A stretch of DNA of 64,000 nucleotides from Alsobacter soli (GCF_003004785.1 NZ_PVZS01000003.1:62001-126000); one strand, 5' to 3'; shown: positions 8,446-19,107, counted from the first letter of the stretch. Made by a program: numbers and translations. Notes: generated by a model from the letters alone, not told the origin.

Positions 8446-9738
8446 TTGAGCAGGGATTCGCGGGACACCACCTTGAGGCAAGCCGTCGAGATCGAGAGCG
8501 CAGCGCCGGCGCCATGGTCGGGCGTGACTCTGGTCGACCTGTTCGTGTCGACGGCGAACCTGAACGGCCAGGCGCTCGCCTTCGCCGAGCCCCTGACCAG
8601 CGGCGGCCGGGTGACTCGCCGGACCTACGCCGAGGCCGCCGAGACGGTCGACAACCTGCTGCAGCGAATCGAGGAAATCGGGCTCGACCCCGGCAGCCGC
8701 ATCGCGCTGGCGATGGGCGGATCCGTCGAATCGCCCCTCGCTCTGCTCGCCGTGCTGAAGGCCGGAATGGTCCCATGCCTTCTCCCGCCCTGGCTGCCTG
8801 CTGGCGACCTTTCGAAGGCGCTGGGGGACAGCGGCGCGGAGGCTGTGGTCACGGTCGCCGCCCTCGGCGCCCTCAAGCCGGCCGAGATCATGCGCGCCGC
8901 CTGTGCGATGGATGACGGCCCGCGCTTCATCCTGGCCTTCGGGGATCGACTGCCGGCGGGGGTGGTTCCCCTGTCCGACGCCATGGCCCAGGGCGGCTCG
9001 TCCGATTTCTTCAACGTCTTCGACGCGTCCCGATCCAGGCCCACCCCCGTGCTCACCCTCAGCCGCGGCCCGACCGGGCCGCTCTGGATCGAGCATGATC
9101 AGGAGGCGCTCATCGCGCGCGGGCTCGGCGTCGTGACGCGGGCCAACCTGGGGTCAGCGGAGGCCATTCTGTCGACCCTCGCCCCGCTTTCCGCAGCGGC
9201 CCTGGCCACCGGGCTGGTCCCCGCCCTGCTGACCGGAGCAACGTTGCACCTGCACGGCGTGTTCGAGTCGGCGAAGCTGCTCGACCAGTTGGCTATGATG
9301 TCGAAGCCGCACCTCGTGGCCCCTGCGGCGCTGGAACGGGCGCTGCTGCAAGCCGACCTCCTGGGCGGGCCGGCGGTGAGTTCCACCCTGCTGCTGCATC
9401 GTCCGCCAGCTCGCATGGACCAGCGCGAGAGAGCTCGGCGCCTGGACTCGCCCGTTATCGACCTGCTGGCTCTCGGCGAAAAAGGCCTCGCGATCGGCCA
9501 GCGGGACGCGCGAGGCGTCCCCGACCTCAGTTGCGCGCCCTTAAGGGTGCCCGATTCCGTCGACGGCGCCCTGGTGCTCGAGATGAAACTCGATCAGGGG
9601 CGGCTGCTGTTGCGGGGCGAGGGCGTCAGCGGCCGCCCGCCCGGCTCGACCGCGCTGAACTGGGCCGACGCGCAGCTCACCGCCCGGCTCGATGGCGACA
9701 GGCTGGTCGCGGTGGAGCCTTCGGCTTCGGCGCGCTGA
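8446..9738 (+). CDS. Degenerate ANL-fold (AMP-binding-like) protein lacking the ATP-binding motif
   Basis: 430-aa protein whose layout resembles the N-terminal domain of acyl-CoA synthetases: TYAEAAETVDNLLQRIEEIGLDPGSRIALAMGG near the start, then PALLTGATLHLHG and LVAPAALERALL in the expected order. The P-loop position reads SRGPTGPLWIEH (about residues 206-217), missing the usual Ser/Thr-rich stretch and the PKG lysine; the YGxTE motif is reduced to ALGEKG, and the mobile C-terminal domain with its catalytic lysine is absent. It is therefore probably catalytically inactive as a ligase and may bind an acyl ligand or a partner. No ATG or GTG start is available near the front; TTG at 8446 or 8473 must be used and no clear Shine-Dalgarno is seen. 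Confidence 0.7.
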   Translation: MSRDSRDTTLRQAVEIESAAPAPWSGVTLVDLFVSTANLNGQALAFAEPLTSGGRVTRRTYAEAAETVDNLLQRIEEIGLDPGSRIALAMGGSVESPLALLAVLKAGMVPCLLPPWLPAGDLSKALGDSGAEAVVTVAALGALKPAEIMRAACAMDDGPRFILAFGDRLPAGVVPLSDAMAQGGSSDFFNVFDASRSRPTPVLTLSRGPTGPLWIEHDQEALIARGLGVVTRANLGSAEAILSTLAPLSAAALATGLVPALLTGATLHLHGVFESAKLLDQLAMMSKPHLVAPAALERALLQADLLGGPAVSSTLLLHRPPARMDQRERARRLDSPVIDLLALGEKGLAIGQRDARGVPDLSCAPLRVPDSVDGALVLEMKLDQGRLLLRGEGVSGRPPGSTALNWADAQLTARLDGDRLVAVEPSASAR

Positions 9739-9802
9739 CAACCTCGCAAACGGGCGACCCTGCCCTAGACTTCCCTGAGACAACCGGAGCGGAGGACCCG
9801 TC

Positions 9803-10510
9803 ATGACCGAAGCCACCGAGGCCGCGCCTGCGCCGGTCACCGTCGACGTCATCTCCGACGTGGTCTGCCCCTGGTGCTACGTGGGCAAGAAGCGGCTGGC
9901 CAAGGCTCTCGAGATGCGCCCCGAGCAGCCCGTCGTCGTCCGTTGGCGGCCTTACCAGCTCGACCCGACAATTCCGGCCGGCGGCTACGACCGGAAGGCC
10001 TACATGGCCCGCAAATTCGGGGATCGGGTGGGCGAGGTCCATCAGAGGCTGATCGCCATCGGGGAGGAAGAAGGCATTCCCTTCGCCTTCGACGCCATCC
10101 AGCGCTCGCCCAATACGCTGGACGCCCATCGCCTGATCCGCTGGTCCTGGACCTGGGGCGTGCAGGACGCGCTCGTGGACTCGCTCTTCAGCGCCTACTT
10201 TACCGAGGGCGTGGACGTGGGCGACATCGAGGCGCTCGCTGACAGGGCCGCCCTCGTCGGCATCGACCGGGAAGAGGCAGCCGCCTTCCTCCGGTCGGAC
10301 GAGGCTGCGCCCGAGGTCCAGCGCGAGATCCGGCAGGCCCAGGACATCGGCGTCCAGGGGGTCCCCTTCTTCATCTTCGCTGGCCGGCTCGCGGCGTCGG
10401 GCGCCCAGCCCGCGGAGGTCCTGGCGGACGCCCTCGACCAGGCCGCGGGAATGGAGCCCGCACAGGTCGTAGGCGAGGACAAGGATGAAGACGAGGACGA
10501 CGAGGACTGA
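9803..10510 (+). CDS. DsbA-family oxidoreductase (FrnE-like)
   Basis: 235-aa thioredoxin-fold protein of the FrnE/2-hydroxychromene-2-carboxylate isomerase branch of the DsbA superfamily. It has a CPWC active site (Cys22 and Cys25) in VISDVVCPWCYVGKKRL, and the cis-proline region GVQGVPFFIFAG near residue 190. No signal peptide is visible, so it should act in the cytoplasm as a thiol oxidoreductase, possibly in redox stress. The last 15 residues are almost all Asp/Glu/Lys, forming an acidic tail. GGAGGACCCGTC precedes the ATG. It converges on the thioesterase gene. Confidence 0.9.
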   Translation: MTEATEAAPAPVTVDVISDVVCPWCYVGKKRLAKALEMRPEQPVVVRWRPYQLDPTIPAGGYDRKAYMARKFGDRVGEVHQRLIAIGEEEGIPFAFDAIQRSPNTLDAHRLIRWSWTWGVQDALVDSLFSAYFTEGVDVGDIEALADRAALVGIDREEAAAFLRSDEAAPEVQREIRQAQDIGVQGVPFFIFAGRLAASGAQPAEVLADALDQAAGMEPAQVVGEDKDEDEDDED

Positions 10511-10521
10511 ACGCCGCGCCT

Positions 10522-10926
10522 CTAGAGAGGCGGAACAGGCCGAGGTCGTCCATCGTCATCGATGGCCACGAAGGTGAAGGTGGCGTCGGTCACCTTCTCC
10601 CGGATGCGCGTCTGGAACCGGCGCGCCCAAGCCTCGATGTGGATTTTCATCGACGTGCGTCCGACGCTGTCCACGGCGGTGTAGACGCACAGCACGTCGC
10701 CGACCGCGACCGGGCGGATAAAGGTCATCGCCTCCACCGCGACCGTGACGACGCGGCCCTGGGCCCGCTCCACGCCGGCGATGCCGCCGGCCTGGTCCAT
10801 CTGGGACATCACCCAGCCGCCGAAGATATCGCCGTTCGCGTTCGTGTCGCTCGGCATCGCAATGGTGCGCACGGTCAGTTCGCCTCGCGGCTGCTCCACG
10901 CTGATCGCCTCCGGCCGGTCTTCCAT
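10522..10926 (-). CDS. Acyl-CoA thioesterase (YciA-like hotdog fold)
   Basis: 134-aa hotdog-fold thioesterase that hydrolyses acyl-CoA to free acid and CoA. The signature NANGDIFGGWVMSQMDQAGGI (the catalytic Asp region, about residues 30-50) and the central VEAMTFIRPVAVGDVLCVYT and VTDATFTFVAIDDDGRPRPV segments are those of the YciA/Acot family, which form hexamers with broad chain-length range. It stands alone, with its stop 11 bp from the stop of the FrnE-like gene on the other strand. Confidence 0.9.
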   Translation of the reverse strand: MEDRPEAISVEQPRGELTVRTIAMPSDTNANGDIFGGWVMSQMDQAGGIAGVERAQGRVVTVAVEAMTFIRPVAVGDVLCVYTAVDSVGRTSMKIHIEAWARRFQTRIREKVTDATFTFVAIDDDGRPRPVPPL

Positions 10927-10992
10927 GCGCGTCCCCCTCGCCTGCTTCGTTGACGCAGGAGACCCGCCCGGCGCCGCCGGGTCAAGGCGACG

Positions 10993-11490
10993 CTAGTCGG
11001 CTCGGTCCCCGCCGGCTCCGGGCTTGCGGGCGGGCTCCAGCCAGCGGGTCAGAAACCAGAGCACGGTGAGGACGACGATGGCGAAAACGACCGCCGTGAT
11101 GGCGATTCGCTGCATGCCGGCGCCCGCCGCCATGCCGACCGAACTCGCCATCCATAGGCTCGCGGCCGTGGTCAGCCCGTGGACATTGCCACGCGCGACG
11201 AAGATCACGCCCGCGCAGATGAAGCCGATGGCCTGGGCGAGGCCCTGGATCACGCGCGTCGGGTCCGGCGTGCTCTTGCCGGCGCCGGCCAACTCTTCAT
11301 AGAGCTCCAGGGCGATCAGCATGGTCGTGGCGGAACTGAGCGCCACCAGCATGTGCGTGCGGATGCCGGCGGATTTGCCGCGCGCCTCGCGGTCCAGGCC
11401 CAGCACCAGCCCGAAGGCGGCGGCGAGGCCAAGCCGCCAGATCAGGTCTCCCCACGGGATGGCGTTCGCGCCGCCCAGAAAGCCGTCCAT
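10993..11490 (-). CDS. MgtC/SapB family membrane protein
   Basis: 165-aa inner-membrane protein with the MgtC/SapB N-terminal transmembrane domain. The characteristic segment GLVLGLDREARGKSAGIRTHMLVAL sits at about residues 27-52, and GLAQAIGFICAGVIFVARG and LTTAASLWMASSVGMAAGAG follow. The larger MgtC C-terminal soluble domain is missing; short MgtC-like forms are common. MgtC proteins influence magnesium homeostasis and ATP synthase activity in pathogens, but the role in environmental alphaproteobacteria is unclear. No magnesium riboswitch was recognised upstream. Confidence 0.88.
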   Translation of the reverse strand: MDGFLGGANAIPWGDLIWRLGLAAAFGLVLGLDREARGKSAGIRTHMLVALSSATTMLIALELYEELAGAGKSTPDPTRVIQGLAQAIGFICAGVIFVARGNVHGLTTAASLWMASSVGMAAGAGMQRIAITAVVFAIVVLTVLWFLTRWLEPARKPGAGGDRAD

Positions 11491-11543
11491 GCGTCCTCCT
11501 CGGATAGAAAACCGAGGCGGTGGGCTGGAAGTTGCCTGGGCGT

Positions 11544-12812
11544 TCAGGGCCGGAGAAAGGGAGCCAGGTCGCCGCGGTCGCGCGCCGTGACGGTCTCCAG
11601 CCCAAGCCAGGAGGCCAGGCGCTGAAGTTCCGCCGAGGCCGCCTCCCCAACCGGGGCCGGATCCCGGCCAGGTTCAAGGTGCGCGGCCTGGACCACGAGC
11701 TCCCGGCCCTGCCTGTCGGCCTTCAGGTCGAACCGCGCCGCGATCCGGTCGCCGAGGAGGAAGGGCAACACGTAGTAGCCGTGCTCGCGCTTGTGCGCCG
11801 GCGTGTAGATCTCGATGCGGTAACGGATCCCGAAGAGCCGCTCGGCCCGTTCCCGCGACCACAGCAGCGGGTCGAACGGGGACACGATGGCGCATGCCTC
11901 CACCTTGCGCGGGCGCCGCGCTTCCGCCCACAGGTAGGCCGGCTGCTTCCAGCCGCGGACTTCAACAGGGACGAGCGCGCCCTCTTCCACCAACTCGGGC
12001 AGGCGCGCGGCGGCGGCCGGCCCCAGGCGGAAATAGTCGCGCAGGTCCTGCGAGGTCGCGACGCCCAGCGCCTCCGCGGCGATGCGCAGCAGGGCGCGGT
12101 GTGAATCGGCTTCGCTCGGCGTCGGCGTGTCCAGGACCTTGCGGGGCAGCACGCGATCGGTGAGGTCGTACACGCGCTCGAAATTGCCCCGGCGAGACGC
12201 GGTCGTGATCATCCCCGCCCAGAAGAGCCATTCCAGCGCGCGCTTCGTGTCGCTCCACCCCCACCAGGACGTCCCGGCCCTGGGCTTCTCGTCGCCTTCG
12301 GCCGTTTCGGGCGCGAGATCGCGGGCGGCTACCGGGCCGCGCCGCTCGACCTCCCGGTAGACCGCCTTCACGGCGTCCGCATGCTCTCGACCGAAGCGGG
12401 CCAGGTTCTTGTAGATGCCTTCGCCGCGCTCGGCCCGCGCCATGCGCCAGCGCAGGAGGGGCTGGTGCTTGCACCGGATCAGCGACGCCTCATGGCCCCA
12501 GTACTCGAAAAGCTTGCGCCGGCGTCCGCCATAGGCCGCCTGCTCGAGCCAATCCGTGTCGTAGGGGCCCAGGCGCGCGAAGCCCGGCATGTAATGCGCG
12601 CGCTGCAGGACATTGACGGAGTCGATCTGCAGCAATCCCAGCCGGTCGCTCATGGCGTCGAAGTGACGCCGTTCGGCCGGCTCGGGGCGCGCCCGCGCGA
12701 AGCCCTGGGCGGCCAGGGCGATGCGGCGGGCCTGCGTGACGGTGAGCGCCGCCACTGGAGCAGGCGACGGCTCGGGGACGTCGGGGGATGCGTCGATGAG
12801 GATCGAGCTCAC
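11544..12812 (-). CDS. Winged-helix DNA glycosylase, AlkX/YcaQ type
   Basis: 422-aa protein of the HTH_42 family, which includes AlkZ and E. coli YcaQ (AlkX), glycosylases that unhook bulky or crosslinked DNA bases. The catalytic motif is QID (Gln62-Asp64) inside LGLLQIDSVNVLQRAHYMPGF, matching the QxD type rather than the QxQ of AlkZ. Other family blocks are KLFEYWGHEASLI and SPFDPLLWSRERAERLFG near residue 320. A Pro/Ala-rich leader of about 22 residues precedes the fold. It lies 30 bp downstream of glpX on the same strand, in a slot where related genomes often carry recJ; that comparison is from memory. Confidence 0.85.
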   Translation of the reverse strand: MSSILIDASPDVPEPSPAPVAALTVTQARRIALAAQGFARARPEPAERRHFDAMSDRLGLLQIDSVNVLQRAHYMPGFARLGPYDTDWLEQAAYGGRRRKLFEYWGHEASLIRCKHQPLLRWRMARAERGEGIYKNLARFGREHADAVKAVYREVERRGPVAARDLAPETAEGDEKPRAGTSWWGWSDTKRALEWLFWAGMITTASRRGNFERVYDLTDRVLPRKVLDTPTPSEADSHRALLRIAAEALGVATSQDLRDYFRLGPAAAARLPELVEEGALVPVEVRGWKQPAYLWAEARRPRKVEACAIVSPFDPLLWSRERAERLFGIRYRIEIYTPAHKREHGYYVLPFLLGDRIAARFDLKADRQGRELVVQAAHLEPGRDPAPVGEAASAELQRLASWLGLETVTARDRGDLAPFLRP

Positions 12813-12842
12813 ATCCGCGCCCCCCGCCCTTCTTGTTCCGCC

Positions 12843-13850
<1,008 letters not shown>

Positions 13851-13993
13851 GGCCGTTGTCCCCCGGCATGTGGTGGGTAGTGAGAGGTTGCGAAACGCCT
13901 GGGCGCATTCGGGGCGAAGACGCACAGCTCCGCTAAAGGTTGCACGTTTTGTGCGTACCGTCCGCTGGTTACGAACGGAACCCGGCCAAAGGG

Positions 13994-15313
13994 TTAAGCC
14001 CGCTCGATGCGGATCACCTGGGGCGGTTCGGAAACATAGCCGTCCGCCAGCATCGCGTCGATGGCGCTGCGGATGGCCGTTTCCGTGGTGGCGTAGGTGA
14101 TCAGCACCACGGGCACGGGCTCGCCGGACCGGCCGGACGTGTCCGTCGGCCGCGGCCCGCTCCTGCGTTGCACGATGCTCTCCAGCGAGATCTGCCGCTC
14201 GGCCATGCGGGTCGCGATCGCCGCCGCCGCGCCGGGCCGGTCGGCCACGGACAGGCGGACGTAGTAGCCGCCCTCGTGGCGCTGCATGGGCAGGCGTTCG
14301 GCCGCTTCGAGAGTCTCGGCGCGCTGCCCGAAGGGCGACACCTGCAGGCCGCGGGCGACGTCCACCAAGTCGGCGAGCACGGAGGAGGCCGTGGCGTCCC
14401 CGCCGGCGCCCGGGCCGACGAGCGTCAGCTCGCCCACGGGCTCGGCCATGACGTTCACCGCGTTGGTCACGCCCATGACCTGGGCGATTGGCCAACTCTT
14501 CGGCGTCATCGTGGGATGGACGCGCTGCTCGATGCCGGTGGGCGTGCGCTCGGCCACGCCGAGCAGCTTGATCCGGTAGCCGAGGTCGTCCGCCATCTTC
14601 AGGTCCAACGGCGTGATGGCCGAGATGCCTTCCACGTGGATGGCGTCGGCGTCGATCTCGGTGCCGAAGGCGAGGCTCGTCAGGATGGCGAGCTTGTGGG
14701 CGGTGTCGAAGCCGCCCACGTCGAAAGTCGGGTCGGCCTCCGCGTAGCCCAGCTTCTGGGCGTCCGCGAGCACCGCGTCGAAGCTGAGGCCTTCCAGCTC
14801 CATGCGCGACAGGATGTAGTTGCAGGTGCCGTTCAGGATTCCCGACACACGGTGAACGGCGTTGCCCGCCAGCGTCTCGCGCAACGCCTTGACGATCGGG
14901 ATGCCGCCGGCCACCGCCGCCTCAAAGCCGATGGACGCGCCACGCTCCTCGGCGAGCCGCGCCAGCGCAGCGCCGTGCCGCGCCAGCAGGGCCTTGTTCG
15001 CGGTCACCACCGGCCGACCCGCCGCGAGCGCCGCCTCCACCACCGCCTTGGCAGGACCGTCCGATCCGCCCATCAGCTCCACCACGCAGTCGACCCCCGG
15101 CGCGCGCGCCAGCGCCACCGGGTCGTCGAACCATTCGTAGCGCGTGATGTCCACGCCGCGGTCGCGCGTGCGGTCGCGGGCCGAAACGGCCGTGACGACC
15201 ACGGGCCGGCCGCAGCGGGCGGCCAGGGAAGCGGCGTTGCGGTCCAGCAAGCGGAGGACCGACGCGCCCACCGTGCCCAGCCCGGCGACGCCGACGCGAA
15301 GCGGCTCAGCCAT
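13994..15313 (-). CDS. hom: Homoserine dehydrogenase
   Basis: 439-aa enzyme reducing aspartate semialdehyde to homoserine with NAD(P)H, the branch point to threonine and methionine. The N-terminal Rossmann motif GVAGLGTVG starts at residue 8, followed by NKALLA and the signature GGIPIVKALRETLAGN, and the catalytic segment ILNGTCNYILSRM and AEADPTFDVGGFDTAHKLAIL. A C-terminal ACT domain (SVADRPGAAAAIATRMAERQ) suggests feedback control by an amino acid, usually threonine. It follows the aminotransferase gene by 31 bp and is probably cotranscribed with it. Confidence 0.96.
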   Translation of the reverse strand: MAEPLRVGVAGLGTVGASVLRLLDRNAASLAARCGRPVVVTAVSARDRTRDRGVDITRYEWFDDPVALARAPGVDCVVELMGGSDGPAKAVVEAALAAGRPVVTANKALLARHGAALARLAEERGASIGFEAAVAGGIPIVKALRETLAGNAVHRVSGILNGTCNYILSRMELEGLSFDAVLADAQKLGYAEADPTFDVGGFDTAHKLAILTSLAFGTEIDADAIHVEGISAITPLDLKMADDLGYRIKLLGVAERTPTGIEQRVHPTMTPKSWPIAQVMGVTNAVNVMAEPVGELTLVGPGAGGDATASSVLADLVDVARGLQVSPFGQRAETLEAAERLPMQRHEGGYYVRLSVADRPGAAAAIATRMAERQISLESIVQRRSGPRPTDTSGRSGEPVPVVLITYATTETAIRSAIDAMLADGYVSEPPQVIRIERA

Positions 15314-15344
15314 CGAAGCAGATCCTGTCAAAAAGGCGCGCGGA

Positions 15345-16568
15345 TCACCCGCGCGCCGCCATCGGGACGACGTTGTGCAATGTTTTGTCAGCGGTTTCAA
15401 GGAACCGCCGGACGTTGCGGGCCGCCTGCCGGATGCGCTGCTCGTTCTCCACCATGGCGATGCGGACGTACTCGTCGCCGTGCTCGCCGAAGCCGATGCC
15501 GGGCGCAACCGCCACGGAGGCCTTCTCGACCAGCAGCTTGGAGAACTCCAGGCTGCCCATCTCGCGGAACGGCTCGGGGATCTTCACCCAGGCGAACATG
15601 GAGGCCTGCGGCGCGGGAAATTCCCAGCCGGCGCGTGAGAAGGACTCCACCAGCGCGTCGCGCCGCTTCTTGTAGATCTCCCGCATCTCGCGGATGCAGT
15701 CGTCCGGCCCGTTCAGCGCCGCCGCCGCGGCCACCTGCACGGGCGTGTAGGCGCCGTAGTCCAGGTAGCTCTTCACGCGCGCAAGCGCGGCCAGCAGCTT
15801 CTCGTTGCCGACGGCGAAGCCCATGCGCCAGCCGGCCATGGAGAAGGTCTTGGAGAGCGAAGTGAACTCCACCGTCACGTCCATGGCGCCGGGCACCTGG
15901 AGAACGGACGGCGGCGGGTTCTTGTCGTCGAAATAGACCTCCGCATAGGCGAGGTCCGACAGGAGGATCAGCTCGTGCTTCTTCGCGAAGGCCACGAGGT
16001 CCTTGTAGAAGTCGAGCGACGCCACATAGGCGGTCGGGTTCGCCGGGTAGCACGTCACCAGCGCGATGGGCTTCGGGATCGAGTGGATCACCGAGCGCTC
16101 AAGCGCACGGAACATCTCCTCGTTCGGCTCGGCCGGCACGGAGCGGATCACGCCGCCAGCCATCAGGAAGCCGAAGGCGTGGATGGGATAGCTCGGGTTC
16201 GGCACGAGCACGACATCGCCCGGCGCCGTGATGGCCTGCGCCATGTTGGCGAAGCCTTCCTTGGAGCCCAGGGTCGCGATGACCTGCGTGTCGGGGTTGA
16301 GCTTCACGCCGAAGCGGCGCTCGTAATAGCCCGCCTGGGCGCGGCGCAGGCCGGCGATGCCCTTGGAGGCGGAATAGCGGTCGGTGCGCGGCTTGCCGGC
16401 GGTCTCCACCAGCTTCTCGATCACGTGCTTGGGGGCCGCCAGGTCCGGGTTGCCCATGCCGAGATCGATGATGTCGGCGCCAGCGTTGCGTGCGGCGGCC
16501 TTGATCCGATTCACCTGCTCGAAGACGTAGGGCGGCAGTCGCTTGATGCGGTGGAAATCGGTTGACAT
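15345..16568 (-). CDS. Class I/II PLP-dependent aminotransferase (AlaC/DapL-like)
   Basis: 407-aa fold-type I aminotransferase. The PLP-binding lysine is Lys240 in SLSKTFSMAGWRMGFAVG; the conserved NPTAY and LSDLAYAEVYFDD motifs bind the cofactor ring. It resembles both the LL-diaminopimelate aminotransferase family and alanine transaminase AlaC; in Hyphomicrobiales this gene upstream of hom is usually annotated as an aspartate/alanine-type aminotransferase. A lysine-biosynthesis role cannot be proven because other dap genes are not in the window. It heads the aminotransferase-hom pair. Confidence 0.9.
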   Translation of the reverse strand: MSTDFHRIKRLPPYVFEQVNRIKAAARNAGADIIDLGMGNPDLAAPKHVIEKLVETAGKPRTDRYSASKGIAGLRRAQAGYYERRFGVKLNPDTQVIATLGSKEGFANMAQAITAPGDVVLVPNPSYPIHAFGFLMAGGVIRSVPAEPNEEMFRALERSVIHSIPKPIALVTCYPANPTAYVASLDFYKDLVAFAKKHELILLSDLAYAEVYFDDKNPPPSVLQVPGAMDVTVEFTSLSKTFSMAGWRMGFAVGNEKLLAALARVKSYLDYGAYTPVQVAAAAALNGPDDCIREMREIYKKRRDALVESFSRAGWEFPAPQASMFAWVKIPEPFREMGSLEFSKLLVEKASVAVAPGIGFGEHGDEYVRIAMVENEQRIRQAARNVRRFLETADKTLHNVVPMAARG

Positions 16569-16731
16569 GGCGTTCGGGTCCCGTTGATCGGGCCCCTCCC
16601 CGGCCGCGCCGGCAAGGGGCGTTCCTGGTGGACCCCGGCCACGCCACGCAACGACGCGCCGGGATCGCCGCCGCGCGTCGCGAAGCAGCGCGCCTGTGTA
16701 CCATCAGGCCGGCGCGCCCGCACGCATTCGT

Positions 16732-17157
16732 TCACATCGGCTGCGCGGGAGCCGTGGTCTTTTTGTCTGAGGACTTGCTGTCGGGAGACTTGGGCTTGGC
16801 CTTCGCGGCGGCTGTCGCAGGCGGCTTGCGTCCGCCGAGCGCGTCGTGGCGTTTGCGGGTCCCCTCCATCTCGGCCTCGAGCGCCTTAACCTGGTCGGGC
16901 GTGCGCGGCTTCACGCTGCGCGCCGGCGGGACCACCCCGACGGGCATGTAGTCCATGGACTGCGGCCTGCTTTTCTCGACGAAGTCGGCGGCGGGCGGCA
17001 CGGTGGTGGTGATGTTAAGCTTGTCGGTGATCGGCTTGAGGCCCGAGCTCCCGCTCGTCTGGGCCGAACAGCCCGCCCCTCCAAAGGCGATGCCCGCAAC
17101 GGCGATCATCGCCCCCAAAGGCCGTGTGTTGATCCTCCGAAGGCGCCCGATGATCAC
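16732..17157 (-). CDS. Small lipoprotein of unknown function
   Basis: 141-aa predicted lipoprotein. The N-terminus has basic residues, a hydrophobic stretch (MIAVAGIAFGG) and a lipobox ending in GGAGC, with the lipidated cysteine near residue 30. The mature part contains VPPAADFVEKSRPQSMDYMPVGV, a Pro-rich segment and a Lys/Ala/Ser-rich tail that is likely disordered. I do not recognise the family with certainty. It is divergent from phaC; the intergenic region holds a 6-bp inverted repeat, GGCGTT/AACGCC (17177-17194). Confidence 0.75.
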   Translation of the reverse strand: MIIGRLRRINTRPLGAMIAVAGIAFGGAGCSAQTSGSSGLKPITDKLNITTTVPPAADFVEKSRPQSMDYMPVGVVPPARSVKPRTPDQVKALEAEMEGTRKRHDALGGRKPPATAAAKAKPKSPDSKSSDKKTTAPAQPM

Positions 17158-17301
17158 CGATTCTTCTCCGTCATTGGGCGTTGGACCAAACGCCTAGAGG
17201 CTTCAGTAAAAATTCTGACCTTCAAGGCCATCGTGGCCGTTATTATGTCGGCAACGAGCGCCCCGGCAAGGGACGCCGGCGACATGGAGGGAACGTAGGA
17301 C

Positions 17302-19107
17302 ATGCAGGGCGGCGAGTCGAAACAGCAGACCCAGATCCCCGTGCCGAACGCGGAGGCCCTGGCGGCCAATTCCGCCAAGCTCATGGAGGAACTGGGGAAG
17401 GCCACCGCCGCCGCGCTGAAGCCCGTGGAGCAGGGGCACGTCAAGCCGGGCGTGAGCAGCGAAGTCAGCGACGTGGTCAAGACGTTCGGCCAGATCGCCG
17501 AGCACTGGGCCGCCGACCCGCAGCGCCTGATCATGGCCCAGACCTCCCTGACCAAAGGCTTCCTGGACCTCTGGGCCGGCTCCATGAAGCGCATCCAGGG
17601 CGAGCCCGTCCCACCGGTGGCCGAGCCCGATCCCGGCGACAAGCGGTTCAAGGACCCGGAATGGTCCGAGAACCCGGTCTTCGACTTCATCAAGCAGGCT
17701 TACCTGATCACTTCGCGCTGGGCCGAGGACTTGGTCAAGCAGTCGGACGGGCTCGATCCGCACACGAAGCACAAGGCCGAGTTCTACGTGCGGCAGATCT
17801 CGAGCGCCCTCGCGCCCACGAACTTCGTCGCCACCAACCCCGAGCTGATCCGCGAGACCCTGAAGGAGAACGGCGAGAACCTCGTGCGCGGCATGAAGAT
17901 GCTGGCGGAGGACATCGAGGCCGGCAAGGGCACGCTCAAGCTGCGCCAGACCACGTCCGGCAACTTCGCCGTGGGCGTCAACATGGCGACCACGCCCGGC
18001 AAGGTCATCTTCCGCAACGACCTGATGGAGGTGATCCAGTACGAGCCCGTGACGGAGCAGGTCTACAAGCGCCCGCTCCTCATCGTGCCGCCCTGGATCA
18101 ACAAATTCTACATCCTCGACCTCAACCCGGATAAGTCTTTCATCCGCTGGGCGGTATCCCAGGGCCTGACCGTGTTCACGATCTCCTGGGTGAACCCGGA
18201 CGAGCGCCAGGCGACGAAGAGCTTCGAGGACTACATGCGCGAGGGCATCTTCACCGCCCTCGACGTCGTGGAGCAGGCAACGGGCGAGAAGAAGGTCACC
18301 GCCATCGGCTACTGCGTGGGCGGCACCCTGCTCTCCGTGGCGCTGGCCTACATGGCCGCGGTCGGGGACGAGCGCATCGAGAGCGCGACCCTGTTCACCA
18401 CCCAGGTCGATTTCACCCATGCGGGCGACCTCTCGGTGTTCGTCGACGAGGACCAGGTGCGCAACATCGAGGACCGGATGTATGCCCGCGGCTACCTGGA
18501 GGGCTCCAGCATGGCCTCGGCCTTCAACATGCTGCGGCCGAACGACCTCATCTGGCCCTACGTGGTGAACGTCTACCTGAAGGGCCAGGAGCCCTTTCCA
18601 TTCGACCTGCTCTACTGGAATTCCGATTCCACCCGCATGCCGGCGGCGAACCACTCCTTCTACTTGCGCAACTGCTACCTGGAGAACAAGCTCTCCAAAG
18701 GTCAGATGGAGGTTGGCGGGATCGAGCTCGACCTCAAGAGGGTGAGCATCCCGATCTACAACCTCGCGGCCCGCGAGGACCACATCGCCCCGGCCAAGTC
18801 CGTGTTCCTGGGCTCCCAGCGCTTCGGCGGCGAGGTCACCTACGTGCTGGCCGGCTCCGGCCACATCGCCGGCGTCGTGAACCCGGCCGAAAAGCCGAAA
18901 TACCAGTTCTGGACGGGCGGCAAGCCGGAAGGCGAGCTCAACGAATGGATCGACAACGCCACGGAGCACCCCGGCTCCTGGTGGCCGCATTGGATTCAGT
19001 GGATCGCCGCCCAGGCGCCCGAGAAGGTGGAGGCGCGGAAGCCTGGCGGCGGCAAGCTGGAGCCGCTGGGCGACGCTCCGGGCGACTATGTGAAGATCCG
19101 GGCGTGA
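17302..19107 (+). CDS. phaC: Class I poly(3-hydroxyalkanoate) synthase
   Basis: 601-aa PHA synthase that polymerises 3-hydroxyacyl-CoA into polyhydroxyalkanoate granules. The lipase-like box is GYCVGG with nucleophile Cys338; the other triad residues are Asp493 in REDHIAP and His521 in GSGHIAG. Length, the N-terminal PhaC_N domain (about residues 110-280) and the absence of a PhaE partner fit class I. The polymer granule genes phaP/phaR and the ketothiolase/reductase pair are not in this window. The ATG is preceded by GGAGGGAACG. Convergent with the FadL-type gene through a shared terminator. Confidence 0.96.
   Translation: MQGGESKQQTQIPVPNAEALAANSAKLMEELGKATAAALKPVEQGHVKPGVSSEVSDVVKTFGQIAEHWAADPQRLIMAQTSLTKGFLDLWAGSMKRIQGEPVPPVAEPDPGDKRFKDPEWSENPVFDFIKQAYLITSRWAEDLVKQSDGLDPHTKHKAEFYVRQISSALAPTNFVATNPELIRETLKENGENLVRGMKMLAEDIEAGKGTLKLRQTTSGNFAVGVNMATTPGKVIFRNDLMEVIQYEPVTEQVYKRPLLIVPPWINKFYILDLNPDKSFIRWAVSQGLTVFTISWVNPDERQATKSFEDYMREGIFTALDVVEQATGEKKVTAIGYCVGGTLLSVALAYMAAVGDERIESATLFTTQVDFTHAGDLSVFVDEDQVRNIEDRMYARGYLEGSSMASAFNMLRPNDLIWPYVVNVYLKGQEPFPFDLLYWNSDSTRMPAANHSFYLRNCYLENKLSKGQMEVGGIELDLKRVSIPIYNLAAREDHIAPAKSVFLGSQRFGGEVTYVLAGSGHIAGVVNPAEKPKYQFWTGGKPEGELNEWIDNATEHPGSWWPHWIQWIAAQAPEKVEARKPGGGKLEPLGDAPGDYVKIRA

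Noticed and set aside
8425-8448. Nonsense mutation splitting one fused gene
   Set aside because: The peptide-binding protein ends at its normal length and the following protein belongs to another fold, so two genes are more likely than one broken gene.
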